The notes under the pieces were generated by a model that was not told the origin of the DNA, did no database searches, and saw only the letters and a list, made by a program, of their open reading frames with translations. Shown here one piece after another: positions 7,736 through 17,919 of a DNA stretch of 64,000 nucleotides (its first letter is position 1; every line of letters starts with the position of its first letter). Position numbers and translations under genes: made by a program. Source of the DNA: Flexibacter flexilis DSM 6793 (lineage in GTDB: Bacteria; Bacteroidota; Bacteroidia; Cytophagales; Flexibacteraceae); the NCBI RefSeq assembly GCF_900112255.1, contig NZ_FOLE01000010.1:1-64000 (forward strand). The letters are read 5' to 3'.

Positions 7736-9853
7736 ATGAGCATTAAAAAAGATATTACGATTCGTGCAAGGATTGCATTTTTGGCCGTATTGGTTTTGGC
7801 CGTAGGCATTGTATATCGAATTTTTCATGTGCAATGGATTACGGGCGACAAATGGCGGGAAATGGGTCGTGCGCACGTGTTGCGTAACCGCGAAGTGCCT
7901 GCTACGCGCGGAAATATTTATTCGGACAATGGTAGTTTGTTGGCTACTTCTTTGCCTTATTATCGCTTGGCTTTCGACCCGACAGCCTGCGACAAGCAGA
8001 TTTTTAATGAAAAAATAGATTCTTTGTCTTTGGTGCTTTCGCAGTTTTTTAGAGATAAAAGTCCTGCCGAATATCGCCGCAAACTCGTAGATGCTCGCGC
8101 CCGAAAAGTACGTTATTTGTACCTGAACAGAGGCTTTAAACTTGATTATCAGCAAAAAAAGAAAATGATGAACTGGCCAATTTTCCGTTTGGGAAAAATA
8201 AAAGGCGGTGCGATTTTCGAGAAAGTATATAACCGCAAACGTCCGTTTGAGGAACTGGCCATGCGTACCATTGGCTACGTGAACGAAGACCATCAGGGCG
8301 CAGGGTTGGAATTTAGTTTTGATAAATTTTTGGCAGGCGTAAACGGACAAGCCTTGTACAGAAGATTGGCAGGCGGCCACTGGAAACCCGTAAACGATGG
8401 CAACGAAATTGAGCCACTCGACGGCAACGACATCAAAACCACGATTGACATTAATCTACAAGACGTTTCGGAGACGGCACTCAAAAAAGCCTTGCAATAT
8501 CACCGCGCTGACTTTGGTTGCGTGGCATTGATGGAGGTGGAAACAGGACATTTGAAAGCGGTAGTCAATTTGGGTAGCGACGGAAAAGGCAATTATGTAG
8601 AAAAAGAAAATTATGCGGTGGCAGGGCGTTTTGACCCAGGATCTACGTTTAAATTGGCTTCCTACATGGCTCTTTTGGAGGAAAATAAGATACAGTCCAC
8701 CGACACGATTCAGACAGGAAATGGCCGTTATCGTTTTTATGACCGCGACATGACCGACTCAAAACCAGGTGGTTATGGTGTTATTACGGTGCAAGATGCC
8801 TTTGAACGCTCTTCCAATGTGGCGGTTTCTAAACTGGTGGTGCGGCATTTTGGCGCAACGCCCCAACGTTTTTTGGAATATTTGAGCAAATTTGGTTTGG
8901 CCGAGCCGCTGGGTTTTCAGATGAAAGGCGAAGGAAAGCCGTACATCAAAAAAACGTCTGACCCGACATGGAGCGGTACTTCTTTGCCTTGGCTTTCAGT
9001 GGGTTACGAAATGTTGCTTTCCCCGTTGCATATCCTGACGTTTTATAATGCAGTGGCCAATAATGGCAAAATGATTCAGCCGATTATCGTAACGGAGGTG
9101 TCCAGAGCCGATGACGTGATAGAAACTTTTGAACCGATTGTCTTGCGCGATGAAATTTGTTCGGAAAAAACAATCGAAACGCTGCGCAGTATGTTGGAAG
9201 GTGTGGTAGAACGCGGCACGGCAAGCAATATTCGCAATGCGGATTATAAAATTGCAGGCAAAACGGGCACGGCGCAAAAACTCATAAACGGGCATTATAC
9301 CCAAAATTACTATACTTCGTTTGCGGGTTATTTTCCTGCCCACAAACCAAAATATAGTTGTATTGTGGTGATTGACAATCCGCAAGGGTTCAATTATTCG
9401 GGTAGTGATGTGGCCGCGCCAGTGTTTAAGGAAATTGCCGACAAAGTGTATGCGCGTGATATGCAAATGCACAAAATTCGTCCGCTCGAAAAAGGCAAAG
9501 ACGATGGCTCGTTCCCGCTCATTCAGGTTGGTAATTTCTCTGATTTGCATGAATTATGCGATAAAATGGGCATTTCCAATTACATGAACAAAACCATTGT
9601 CGAAGACGATAACAGCAAGGAATATTGGGTGCGCGCTGAGGCTTCTAACAAATCGGTGATGTGGCGTTTACGCAAAGTGGAGGATAATATAGTACCCGAC
9701 ACGCGCGGCATGACGCTTAAAGATGCCTTGTTTGTCTTAGAAAATAAAGGTTTGTTGGTGGAATTTACGGGGCGCGGACGAGTCTATACGCAATCTATTT
9801 CGCCAAATGCGCGAGTTTATCGCGGAAATACGATTTATTTACATTTAAAATAA
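7736..9853 (+). CDS. ftsI: Septal penicillin-binding protein (FtsI/PBP3) with PASTA domain
   Basis: 705 residues from ATG 7736; an upstream TTG at 7718 is less likely. One N-terminal membrane helix (about 9-30) is followed by a PBP dimerisation domain with the RGNIYSDNG motif. The transpeptidase domain holds STFK (S303, K306), SSN (359-361) and KTGTAQ (509-514). A PASTA domain ends the protein (about 645-705, DTRGMTLKDALFVLENKGL). It crosslinks septal peptidoglycan with FtsW. It lies in the cluster between ftsL and murE. Confidence 0.95.
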   Translation: MSIKKDITIRARIAFLAVLVLAVGIVYRIFHVQWITGDKWREMGRAHVLRNREVPATRGNIYSDNGSLLATSLPYYRLAFDPTACDKQIFNEKIDSLSLVLSQFFRDKSPAEYRRKLVDARARKVRYLYLNRGFKLDYQQKKKMMNWPIFRLGKIKGGAIFEKVYNRKRPFEELAMRTIGYVNEDHQGAGLEFSFDKFLAGVNGQALYRRLAGGHWKPVNDGNEIEPLDGNDIKTTIDINLQDVSETALKKALQYHRADFGCVALMEVETGHLKAVVNLGSDGKGNYVEKENYAVAGRFDPGSTFKLASYMALLEENKIQSTDTIQTGNGRYRFYDRDMTDSKPGGYGVITVQDAFERSSNVAVSKLVVRHFGATPQRFLEYLSKFGLAEPLGFQMKGEGKPYIKKTSDPTWSGTSLPWLSVGYEMLLSPLHILTFYNAVANNGKMIQPIIVTEVSRADDVIETFEPIVLRDEICSEKTIETLRSMLEGVVERGTASNIRNADYKIAGKTGTAQKLINGHYTQNYYTSFAGYFPAHKPKYSCIVVIDNPQGFNYSGSDVAAPVFKEIADKVYARDMQMHKIRPLEKGKDDGSFPLIQVGNFSDLHELCDKMGISNYMNKTIVEDDNSKEYWVRAEASNKSVMWRLRKVEDNIVPDTRGMTLKDALFVLENKGLLVEFTGRGRVYTQSISPNARVYRGNTIYLHLK

Positions 9854-9889
9854 AGTTAAGCTAACCTCGAATCTGTTAAATTTTTGATA

Positions 9890-11347
9890 GTGAAAACGTT
9901 ACAAGAATTATTATATAAAGTTCAGCTTTTAGCCACCGACGGCCACACCGACAAACCCGTTTCGGGGATTGCTTTCGACTCTCGCAGCGTAACAGAAGGC
10001 AATGTGTTTGTGGCAACCGTCGGCACACAAGTAGATGGACATCAGTATATTAGCAAAGCCATTGAAAAAGGAGCTACGGCCATTGTCTGCCAAACACTTC
10101 CCGAAACCCGCACCGAAGGCATTACGTACGTGCAGGTGCGCGATTCGGAAAAGGCTTTGGGTTTGATGGCTTCGCGTTTTTATGATAATCCGTCTGCCAA
10201 AATGAAAGTAGTGGGCATTACGGGAACAAACGGCAAAACAACAACCGTAACATTACTTTACCGCCTGTTCAGGGCATTGGGTTATAATGTGGGTTTGCTT
10301 TCTACGGTTCAAAATGAAATTAATGGCGAAGTGATTCCGTCCACGCATACCACGCCCGACGCTGTGCAACTCAATGCACTGATGGCCGAAATGGTGCGTA
10401 GAGGTTGCACGTATTGTTTCATGGAAGCCAGTTCGCACGCTATTGTACAACATCGTATTGCGGGTATTCAATTTGCGGGAGCGGCTTTTAGTAACATTAC
10501 GCACGACCATCTGGACTATCACCAAACTTTTGACAATTATATCAAAGCCAAAAAGCAACTTTTTGATGAGTTGCCCGTGCAGGCTTTCGCGTTGGTGAAC
10601 ATCGATGACAAACGCGGTCGCGTAATGGTTCAAAACACAAAGGCCAATATCAAAACCTATTCGTTACAAACAATGGCCGATTTTCGTGCGCGACTTATCA
10701 GCAATAGTTTGCACGGTTTGCATCTGGAAATCAACCAACAAGAAGTGTGGTTTCAGTTGATTGGCAATTTTAACGCTTACAATTTGTTGGCCGTGTATGG
10801 CGTGGCCGTTTCGTTGGGCGAAGACTCGGACGAGGTGTTGCGCGTGCTTTCGTCGTTGCCGTCGGCGGTGGGTCGTTTTGACCGCATCGTGTCGGCCAAT
10901 GGCATTACGGCGATTGTAGATTATGCCCATACGCCCGATGCTTTGCAAAATGTACTGGAAACAATAGCCGAATTACGCACTGGAAATGAGAAAGTTATAA
11001 CGATTGTGGGCTGTGGCGGCAACCGCGATAAAACCAAACGCCCCATTATGGCGGGTGTGGCTTGCCAGTTTAGCGACCACGTTATTTTGACTTCCGACAA
11101 TCCGCGCGACGAAGAACCCGAAGATATTTTGGCGCAAATGCAGGCTGGCGTTACGCCTTCCAACTTCCGCAAAACCCAAACCATCATAGACCGCGAAGAG
11201 GCCATTCGCAAGGCTTGCGCGATGGCGGCACCGCACGATATTGTGTTGGTGGCGGGCAAAGGGCACGAAACGTATCAGGAAATTAAGGGCGTGAAATACC
11301 CATTTGACGACAAAAAAATAATAGAAGCGATTTTTTCAACACTATAA
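9890..11347 (+). CDS. murE: UDP-N-acetylmuramoyl-tripeptide synthetase MurE
   Basis: 485 residues from GTG 9890 (reading [14 protein letters not shown]); a TTG two codons earlier is possible. The Mur ligase ATP-binding loop [11 protein letters not shown] and the central [27 protein letters not shown] and C-terminal DYAHTPDAL are present. [11 protein letters not shown] matches the DNPR meso-diaminopimelate recognition signature, so the added residue is mDAP, as expected for a Gram-negative. It acts in the cytoplasm on UDP-MurNAc-L-Ala-D-Glu. Note that murF is not in this cluster. Confidence 0.96.
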   Translation: MKTLQELLYKVQLLATDGHTDKPVSGIAFDSRSVTEGNVFVATVGTQVDGHQYISKAIEKGATAIVCQTLPETRTEGITYVQVRDSEKALGLMASRFYDNPSAKMKVVGITGTNGKTTTVTLLYRLFRALGYNVGLLSTVQNEINGEVIPSTHTTPDAVQLNALMAEMVRRGCTYCFMEASSHAIVQHRIAGIQFAGAAFSNITHDHLDYHQTFDNYIKAKKQLFDELPVQAFALVNIDDKRGRVMVQNTKANIKTYSLQTMADFRARLISNSLHGLHLEINQQEVWFQLIGNFNAYNLLAVYGVAVSLGEDSDEVLRVLSSLPSAVGRFDRIVSANGITAIVDYAHTPDALQNVLETIAELRTGNEKVITIVGCGGNRDKTKRPIMAGVACQFSDHVILTSDNPRDEEPEDILAQMQAGVTPSNFRKTQTIIDREEAIRKACAMAAPHDIVLVAGKGHETYQEIKGVKYPFDDKKIIEAIFSTL

Positions 11348-11367
11348 AACAAAAACAAGAAAACGTC

Positions 11368-12615
11368 ATGTTATATCACTTATTTGGTTATTTGGACGAA
11401 AAATTCGACTTCTTCGGAGCGGGTGTTTTCAAATATATTTCGTTTCGGGCGGTGGCGGCCATTATCGTGTCTTTGCTCATTACGTCGGTGTACGGCAAAC
11501 GCCTGATCAATTATTTGCGCTACAAGCAGGTAGGCGAGACGGTGCGCGATTTGGGTCTGGATGGCCAAGTTCAAAAACAAGGAACTCCCACGATGGGCGG
11601 CCTCATTATTTTGGCGGGTATTTTAGTGCCTACGTTGCTTTTTGCGCGTATCGAAAATATCTATATTATTTTGCTAATTGTATCTACTATTTGGCTGGGA
11701 ATGATTGGTTTTTTGGACGATTATATCAAAGTTTTTAAGAAAAATAAAGAAGGTTTGCACGGCAGATTTAAAATTGTTGGGCAAGTTGGTTTGGGTTTAA
11801 TTGTAGGTACTACTTTATATTTTCATAATGACGTACGTGTACGTGAATATACGTCTCAAAAAGTATCAGTTTCAGTAAAAGAAAATCAATCTTTTGCCCA
11901 AAAATTAGACCAAACAGCGGCCAAATCTTTTAAATATCAAGATAAAAAATCGTTGATTACAACGATTCCTTTCTTCAAAAATAATGAATTAGATTATAAA
12001 AAAATATTCAGCTTTTTGGGTGATTGGACGTGGGTTGGCTACGTGGTTTTGGTGATTTTTATTATCACTGCCGTTTCCAATGGCGCAAATATCACGGACG
12101 GTATAGACGGCCTTGCCGCAGGCGTTTCGGCTATTATTGGCCTTACGTTAGCGATTTTGGCTTACGTGTCAGGCAATATCGTATTCGCTGAGTATCTGGG
12201 GATTATGTACATTCCTAACTCTGGCGAAATGGTGATTTTCTGTGCGGCTTTTGTGGGCGCGTGTGTAGGCTTTTTGTGGTATAACTCGTATCCCGCACAA
12301 GTTTTTATGGGCGATACGGGCAGTTTGGCACTGGGTGGCGTAATTGCTGTCATTGCGTTGAGTATTCGCAAAGAATTGCTAATTCCGGTACTTTGTGGCG
12401 TATTTTTGGTAGAAAATTTATCAGTAATGATTCAAGTTTCTTATTTTAAATATACCAAAAAGAAATACGGTGAAGGACGCAGAATTTTTAAAATGTCGCC
12501 GTTGCATCATCATTACCAAAAACTTAATTATCACGAAGCAAAAATTGTTACAAGATTTTGGATTGTGGCGATAGTTTTAGCGGCCATTACGTTAGGAACA
12601 TTAAAATTACGATAA
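11368..12615 (+). CDS. mraY: Phospho-N-acetylmuramoyl-pentapeptide transferase MraY
   Basis: 415 residues, longer than the roughly 360 of E. coli MraY. About 50 extra residues lie in a periplasmic or cytoplasmic loop near 150-210 (from [14 protein letters not shown] to FFKNNEL), typical for Bacteroidota. About ten membrane helices are evident. Conserved motifs are [18 protein letters not shown], the [15 protein letters not shown] loop, [11 protein letters not shown] and the HHHYQ histidine cluster. It makes lipid I from UDP-MurNAc-pentapeptide and undecaprenyl phosphate. Confidence 0.97.
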   Translation: MLYHLFGYLDEKFDFFGAGVFKYISFRAVAAIIVSLLITSVYGKRLINYLRYKQVGETVRDLGLDGQVQKQGTPTMGGLIILAGILVPTLLFARIENIYIILLIVSTIWLGMIGFLDDYIKVFKKNKEGLHGRFKIVGQVGLGLIVGTTLYFHNDVRVREYTSQKVSVSVKENQSFAQKLDQTAAKSFKYQDKKSLITTIPFFKNNELDYKKIFSFLGDWTWVGYVVLVIFIITAVSNGANITDGIDGLAAGVSAIIGLTLAILAYVSGNIVFAEYLGIMYIPNSGEMVIFCAAFVGACVGFLWYNSYPAQVFMGDTGSLALGGVIAVIALSIRKELLIPVLCGVFLVENLSVMIQVSYFKYTKKKYGEGRRIFKMSPLHHHYQKLNYHEAKIVTRFWIVAIVLAAITLGTLKLR

Positions 12616-12680
12616 AAAATAAATTTCGCTTTTTTTAAGTGAATTTGTTTAGTTAATTTTAACTAAAATAAAAGAAGAAA

Positions 12681-14042
12681 ATGAGTAAAATTGTTGTATT
12701 AGGAGCAGCAGAAAGCGGCGTTGGAGCGGCACTTTTGGCCAAAGCCAAAGGTTTTGAAGTATTCGTATCCGATGCGGCGCACATTAGCGACCGCTACAAA
12801 CAAGATTTGATAGATGCGCGTATTGCTTTCGAGGAAGGCGGCCACGATTTTGACGCGATTTTGTCGGCAGACGAAGTGGTGAAAAGTCCAGGTATTCCCG
12901 AAAAAGCTCCGATTATCAAGGCTTTACACGAAAAAAATATACCTGTCATTTCCGAATTGGAGTTTGGCGCACGCTTTACCAAAGCCAAATTTGTAGCCAT
13001 TACGGGCAGCAATGGCAAAACGACAACCACTTTGCTCACGTATCATTTGTTGCGCATGGCTGGCCTGAATGTGGGCTTGGCTGGCAACGTGGGGCAGAGC
13101 TTGGCGCGTCAAGTAATCGAAGACAAATTTGAGTATTATGTGCTGGAAGTGAGCAGTTTCCAACTCGACGGCATGTATCAATTTAAGGCTGATATTGCGA
13201 TTTTGACCAACATCACGCCCGACCACCTCGACCGCTACGAATACAAATTCCAAAATTATATCAATTCGAAGTTCAGGGTGTTGCAAAACATGGACAAGAG
13301 CGGCTACTTTATCACGTATCAGCAAGACGAAGTAGTACAAAATGAATTGGCTAACAGGACTTTACAAACGAATTTGTTGCCGATTTCGCTTGCCGAAAAG
13401 GTAGAAACAGGCGCATATTCCGACCACGACCAATTACATTTTATGTTGCCAAACGGTCAGCGTTTTTATGTGGCGCATACAAGCCTGACTATCAACGGAA
13501 AACACAATTATCTGAACGCGATGGGCGCGACTTTGGTGGCGGCTTTGTGGGGCGTTTCTCCCGAAAAAATAGAAGAAGGACTTAAAACTTTTCAAAATGC
13601 GCCGCACCGCTTGGAAGAAGTGGCCACTATTAACGGTGTGCGTTTTGTGAATGACTCTAAGGCCACGAACGTGGATTCGGTGAAATATGCCTTGGATAGT
13701 TTCAAACAACCTGTGGTGCTTATCGCGGGCGGTGTGGACAAAGGCAACGATTATTCTTTGATAGAAAATTTGGTCTTGGAAAAAGTGAAAGCGTTGGTGT
13801 GTATGGGCAAAGACAATGAGCCATTGCACAAGGCTTTTGACGGAAAAGTAACCAAAATCGTGGACACGTACAGCATCGCTGATGCCGTGCGGGAAGCAGC
13901 ACATTTGGCCGAAAATGGCGATGTGGTTTTGCTTTCGCCTGCGTGTGCCAGCTTCGATTTGTTCCGCAACTACGAAGACAGAGGCGACCAATTTAAGTTG
14001 CAAGTCAAGCATTTAGACGACGAGTCGTTGCATTCGCTGTAA
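12681..14042 (+). CDS. murD: UDP-N-acetylmuramoylalanine--D-glutamate ligase MurD
   Basis: 453 residues. Motifs in order are an N-terminal Rossmann GAAESGVGAALLAK, the P-loop GSNGKTTTT (near 112), LEVSSFQLD, NITPDHLDRY, FVNDSKATN and LLSPACASFDLFRNYEDRGDQF. It adds D-Glu to UDP-MurNAc-L-Ala in the cytoplasm. It is separated from mraY by 65 bp of AT-rich DNA; no terminator is visible. Confidence 0.97.
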   Translation: MSKIVVLGAAESGVGAALLAKAKGFEVFVSDAAHISDRYKQDLIDARIAFEEGGHDFDAILSADEVVKSPGIPEKAPIIKALHEKNIPVISELEFGARFTKAKFVAITGSNGKTTTTLLTYHLLRMAGLNVGLAGNVGQSLARQVIEDKFEYYVLEVSSFQLDGMYQFKADIAILTNITPDHLDRYEYKFQNYINSKFRVLQNMDKSGYFITYQQDEVVQNELANRTLQTNLLPISLAEKVETGAYSDHDQLHFMLPNGQRFYVAHTSLTINGKHNYLNAMGATLVAALWGVSPEKIEEGLKTFQNAPHRLEEVATINGVRFVNDSKATNVDSVKYALDSFKQPVVLIAGGVDKGNDYSLIENLVLEKVKALVCMGKDNEPLHKAFDGKVTKIVDTYSIADAVREAAHLAENGDVVLLSPACASFDLFRNYEDRGDQFKLQVKHLDDESLHSL

Positions 14043-14100
14043 ACAATGCGGCTTATTGGTGAGCCTGATTTTAATAAAAAGTATCTGAAAATTTACGACA

Positions 14101-15291
14101 ATGTTTGTTGAGTATAAAAAAGTAAAAGCATGGACAGACCGACACGCGAAAGGCGACCCAATGATTTGGATGGTCGTGATATTGCTTTCGTTGTTGGGGA
14201 TTTTGGTCGTATATAGTGCTATCAGTTCCTTGGCCTACAAGCGCATGATAAAAGGCAACGGAGGCGATAGCAGCACGGAGTATTATCTCGTAAAGCACTC
14301 ATTATTAGTGACTGGCGGGCTTGTGCTGATGTGGTTTGCACACAAAATAGACTATCGTTATTATGCCAAACTTGCGCGTTTGGCTCTTATTGTTTCTGTG
14401 CCTTTGCTGATTTATACCTATTTTTTTGGTTCGAGTGCCAACAATGCGAGCCGTTGGATAGTTATCCCTGTCATTAATCAAGGATTCCAGCCTTCGGATT
14501 TGGCCAAATTGGCTTTGATTTCGAGTGTGGCGGGAATGCTTGCCAAACGCCAACATAACATTGACGACCTCAAAGACGGCGTAATTCCTGTACTGGGTTG
14601 GTGTGGTGTGATTTGTGGCTGCATTGCCCTGACCAACTTTTCGACGGCCATCATGTTGTTTATGACGTGTATGTTGTTGCTGTTCATTGGTCGCGTGCCA
14701 ATGCGCTATTTGGCGGGTTTGGTGATTATCGGCATGTTGGTCGGGACGGTGGCATTTTTTGTGGGGCAACGTGGTCGCACGTTGGTGGCACGTATCGAAC
14801 GCTATCTTGACCCAAGCGAAGTAGAGCCGCAAGCCGAACAAGGATTTATTGCCATTGCCAACGGCGGAACTTTTGGACTCGGGCCGGGCAATAGTATGCA
14901 GAAAGATTTTTTGCCCGAAGCTTTTTCGGATATGATTTACGCGGTCATTATCGAAGAATATGGTATGGTGGGCGGTGTTTTTGTTTTGGGGCTGTATCTG
15001 CTTTTGCTCTATCGGGGCATGGTGGCCGCCCAAAACAGCAAAAATGCGTTTGGGGGGCTGCTGTCGGCGGGCTTGAGTTTTAGTTTGGCTATTCAGGCCA
15101 TGGTCAATATGGCCGTAGCCGTGGGGCTTTTCCCGATTACGGGACAGACTTTGCCGCTGTTGAGTATGGGCGGAACCTCGTTGCTCTTCACGGGACTTTC
15201 TTTTGGTATCATTTTAAGTGTAAGCAGGGGAGAAATTGACGAGAGTATTAATTTACCCGAAAAACCTCGCTTTGCTAATCAGAAAAAATAA
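14101..15291 (+). CDS. ftsW: SEDS peptidoglycan glycosyltransferase FtsW
   Basis: 396 residues with about ten membrane helices. SEDS signatures include the QPSDLAKLALI stretch (the QPSE-like motif), the periplasmic loop with RYLDPSEVEPQAEQGFIAIANGGTFGLGPGNS, the PEAFSDMIYAVIIEEYGMVGG motif with its catalytic-loop acidic residue, and the C-terminal TGQTLPLLSMGGTSLLFTGLSFG. It polymerises septal glycan with the PBP encoded upstream. Confidence 0.96.
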   Translation: MFVEYKKVKAWTDRHAKGDPMIWMVVILLSLLGILVVYSAISSLAYKRMIKGNGGDSSTEYYLVKHSLLVTGGLVLMWFAHKIDYRYYAKLARLALIVSVPLLIYTYFFGSSANNASRWIVIPVINQGFQPSDLAKLALISSVAGMLAKRQHNIDDLKDGVIPVLGWCGVICGCIALTNFSTAIMLFMTCMLLLFIGRVPMRYLAGLVIIGMLVGTVAFFVGQRGRTLVARIERYLDPSEVEPQAEQGFIAIANGGTFGLGPGNSMQKDFLPEAFSDMIYAVIIEEYGMVGGVFVLGLYLLLLYRGMVAAQNSKNAFGGLLSAGLSFSLAIQAMVNMAVAVGLFPITGQTLPLLSMGGTSLLFTGLSFGIILSVSRGEIDESINLPEKPRFANQKK

Positions 15292-15297
15292 AACAAA

Positions 15298-16383
15298 ATG
15301 CGTGTAATTATTAGCGGCGGAGGCACAGGCGGACATATTTATCCCGCTATCGCTATCGCCAATGCTTTAAAGGCCAAAAATCCTGCTACCGAAATTCTTT
15401 TCGTGGGAGCGCAAGGCCGTATGGAAATGCAAAAAGTACCTGCCGCAGGTTACGAAATTATTGGGCTGGATATTGCGGGTTTTCAACGCGAACTCACGCT
15501 CAAAAACTTGTCTTTCCCGATAAAAGTCGTAAAGAGTTTGTGGGCGGCTCGCCAAATCGTGAAAGATTTTCGGCCAGATGTAGCCGTTGGCGTGGGCGGT
15601 TATGCCAGTGGGCCTTTGTTGTGGGCGGCTTCGGGTTTGGGTGTGCCTACGCTCATTCAGGAGCAAAACTCGTATGCAGGTGTTACTAACAAGTTACTTT
15701 CCTCGAAGGCTGCCAAAATTTGTGTGGCTTATGAGGGCATGGATAAATTTTTTCCGAAAAATAAAATCATGTTTACAGGCAATCCTGTGCGCAGCGACAT
15801 TGTGAGCGTAACGGATAAAAATCCTGAAGCGTTGTCGTTTTTTGGATTAAATGCGTCTGCTCCAGTGCTTTTGGTGATTGGCGGTAGCTTGGGCGCACGC
15901 ACGCTCAACGAAAGCATGGAACAAGGTTTGGCAAAATTACAAGCGGCGGGCTGTCAGGTGATTTGGCAAACAGGAAAGCATTTTTCCGAACGAGCAAAAG
16001 CTGCTGCGCAGGCCTACGAGTCGGTGAAAGTGTTTGATTTTATTAATAGAATGGACTTGGCGTATTCGGCGGCAGACGTAGTGGTTTCGCGTGCGGGTGC
16101 GTTGTCGGTGTCGGAGTTGTGCTTGGTGCGCAAACCCGCGATTTTGGTGCCTTCGCCTAACGTGGCAGAAGACCACCAGACCAAAAATGCGATGGCTTTG
16201 GTGTCCAGAAAGGCGGCTTTGATGGTAACTGATGCGGCGGCTCGTCAGGAGTTGGTGGGGAAGGTCTTGGATTTGTTACAAAACACTGCTTTGCAACAAG
16301 AATTAAAACAAAACATTGCTACACTTGGCCGACCAGATGCTGCAAGCCAAATTGCAGACGAAGTTATTAACATTTCCAAATAA
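15298..16383 (+). CDS. murG: UDP-GlcNAc:lipid I transferase MurG
   Basis: 361 residues. The GT-B fold is marked by ISGGGTGGHIYPA at the N-terminus (first glycine-rich loop), GVGGYASGPLLWAA, LIQEQNSYAGVTNKLL, GNPVR, GGSLGARTLNE and the UDP-GlcNAc site RAGALSVSELCLV and PSPNVAEDHQTKNA. It converts lipid I to lipid II at the cytoplasmic membrane face. It starts 6 bp after ftsW. Confidence 0.97.
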   Translation: MRVIISGGGTGGHIYPAIAIANALKAKNPATEILFVGAQGRMEMQKVPAAGYEIIGLDIAGFQRELTLKNLSFPIKVVKSLWAARQIVKDFRPDVAVGVGGYASGPLLWAASGLGVPTLIQEQNSYAGVTNKLLSSKAAKICVAYEGMDKFFPKNKIMFTGNPVRSDIVSVTDKNPEALSFFGLNASAPVLLVIGGSLGARTLNESMEQGLAKLQAAGCQVIWQTGKHFSERAKAAAQAYESVKVFDFINRMDLAYSAADVVVSRAGALSVSELCLVRKPAILVPSPNVAEDHQTKNAMALVSRKAALMVTDAAARQELVGKVLDLLQNTALQQELKQNIATLGRPDAASQIADEVINISK

Positions 16384-16423
16384 CAAATTTTTAGTTTATA
16401 TTTTTTATAAATAACAGAACAAA

Positions 16424-17827
16424 ATGTTGTCAGTAGAACTTAAAAACCTTCAGAATATATATTTTATCGGAATTGGGGGGATCGGCATGAGTGCTTTGGC
16501 ACGCTGGTTTCAGCGTAATGGCTTTTTGGTTTCGGGTTACGACAAAACGCCAACGCCACTGACCGACCAGTTACAAAGCGAAGGAATTAAAGTGCATTTT
16601 GAAGACAATATTAAATTGATAGACCAAGCCATTTTGGGCAATCCGTTGCAAACTTTGGTGGTTTATACGCCAGCGATTCCCCCGACGCATACGGAACTGA
16701 CTTATTTCAAGACCAATGCTTTTACGCTAATGAAGCGTTCGCAAGTGTTGGGCTTGATTACGAAAGGTAATTTTACGGTGGGCGTGGCTGGAACGCACGG
16801 CAAAACGACTACGTCGTCGATGGTGGCGCATATTTTGCAGTACGCCGAGCGTGGTTGTACAGCGTTTTTGGGTGGAATTACGCAGAACTACGGCACAAAT
16901 TTATTATTGAGCGAAAAACCTGCCGAAGATTCGGTGGTAGTGGTGGAAGCCGATGAGTTTGACCGTTCGTTCTTGACGCTTTTCCCGACGATAGCCATTG
17001 TTACTTCTGCCGACCCAGACCATTTGGATATTTACGGCGACAAGCAGGCTTTGCAAAAATCGTTTGCCGATTATATTGGCCAAATCAAAAAGAATGGTTC
17101 TTTGATTATCAAAAAAGGACTTGAGTTGTCGTATCGCGTGCAAGATGGTGTGAAAATCAGTCATTTTGGACAGGAAGAAGGCGCAGAATATCGTGCTGTA
17201 AATTTGCGTGTGGAAAAACACAGATCAGTATTTGACCTTGTTGCGCCTGAAGGTGTACAGATAGATGGGATTCGTTTGCAAATGCCAGGGTTTCATAACA
17301 TAGATAATGCGACGGCTGCGGCGGCTTCAGCTTTGCAGATGGGTGTGCCTGCGGAAGTGATAAAGGCGGCTTTGGAGTGTTATAAAGGGGTGAAACGCCG
17401 CTTTGAGTATGTGGTGGAAAATGATAAAGTAGTTTATATTGATGATTATGCACACCACCCGACAGAGATTGAAGCATTTATTCGGTCTGTAAAAACATTA
17501 TATCAGGGTAAAAAACTTACAGTGATATTTCAGCCGCATTTATACACACGGACGCGCGATTTTGCGGAAGGTTTTGCACAGACATTGAGCATGGCCGACG
17601 AGCTTATCTTGTTGGATATTTATCCCGCGCGTGAATTACCGATAGAAGGGGTTAATTCTGATATGATTTTTGCTCAAATAAATTGTCCTAAAAAGGTGAG
17701 ATGTACTCTTTCTGAAGTTTTAGGACTTTTGAAAGATTGGCCAATAGAAGTATTGGCAACTGTTGGGGCAGGGGACATAGATACTTTGGTAAAACCAATT
17801 GGAGACTTATTCACAAAGGAATGTTAG
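16424..17827 (+). CDS. murC: UDP-N-acetylmuramate--L-alanine ligase MurC
   Basis: 467 residues. Motifs are the Rossmann loop FIGIGGIGMSALARW, the P-loop GVAGTHGKTTTSSM, VEADEFDRSFL, SADPDHLDIYGD, the RRFEYV stretch, DDYAHHPTEIEAFI and FQPHLYTRTRDF. It joins L-Ala to UDP-MurNAc. As in many Bacteroidota dcw clusters murB and ddlB do not follow it. Confidence 0.97.
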   Translation: MLSVELKNLQNIYFIGIGGIGMSALARWFQRNGFLVSGYDKTPTPLTDQLQSEGIKVHFEDNIKLIDQAILGNPLQTLVVYTPAIPPTHTELTYFKTNAFTLMKRSQVLGLITKGNFTVGVAGTHGKTTTSSMVAHILQYAERGCTAFLGGITQNYGTNLLLSEKPAEDSVVVVEADEFDRSFLTLFPTIAIVTSADPDHLDIYGDKQALQKSFADYIGQIKKNGSLIIKKGLELSYRVQDGVKISHFGQEEGAEYRAVNLRVEKHRSVFDLVAPEGVQIDGIRLQMPGFHNIDNATAAAASALQMGVPAEVIKAALECYKGVKRRFEYVVENDKVVYIDDYAHHPTEIEAFIRSVKTLYQGKKLTVIFQPHLYTRTRDFAEGFAQTLSMADELILLDIYPARELPIEGVNSDMIFAQINCPKKVRCTLSEVLGLLKDWPIEVLATVGAGDIDTLVKPIGDLFTKEC

Positions 17828-17838
17828 AGTTATCCACG
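17807..17838 (+). repeat. Two DnaA-box-like sequences in a 23-bp direct repeat
   Basis: TTATTCACAAAGGAA (17807) and TTATCCACGAAAGGAA (17830) straddle the murC stop. Both resemble the TTATCCACA DnaA box, with one mismatch each. A pair at 23-bp spacing could bind DnaA and link division-gene expression to replication, or be chance; no larger cluster is seen. Confidence 0.35.
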
Positions 17839-17919
17839 AAAGGAAATTTTCCTTGTGCAAAAATAAAATTCCCCTTTATTGAAAATCATTGATAAAATTA
17901 CACCATTTTTGTAAAAGAA

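Noticed and set aside
7700-8380. 226-codon minus-strand ORF
   Set aside because: Antisense to ftsI, which has complete penicillin-binding motifs.
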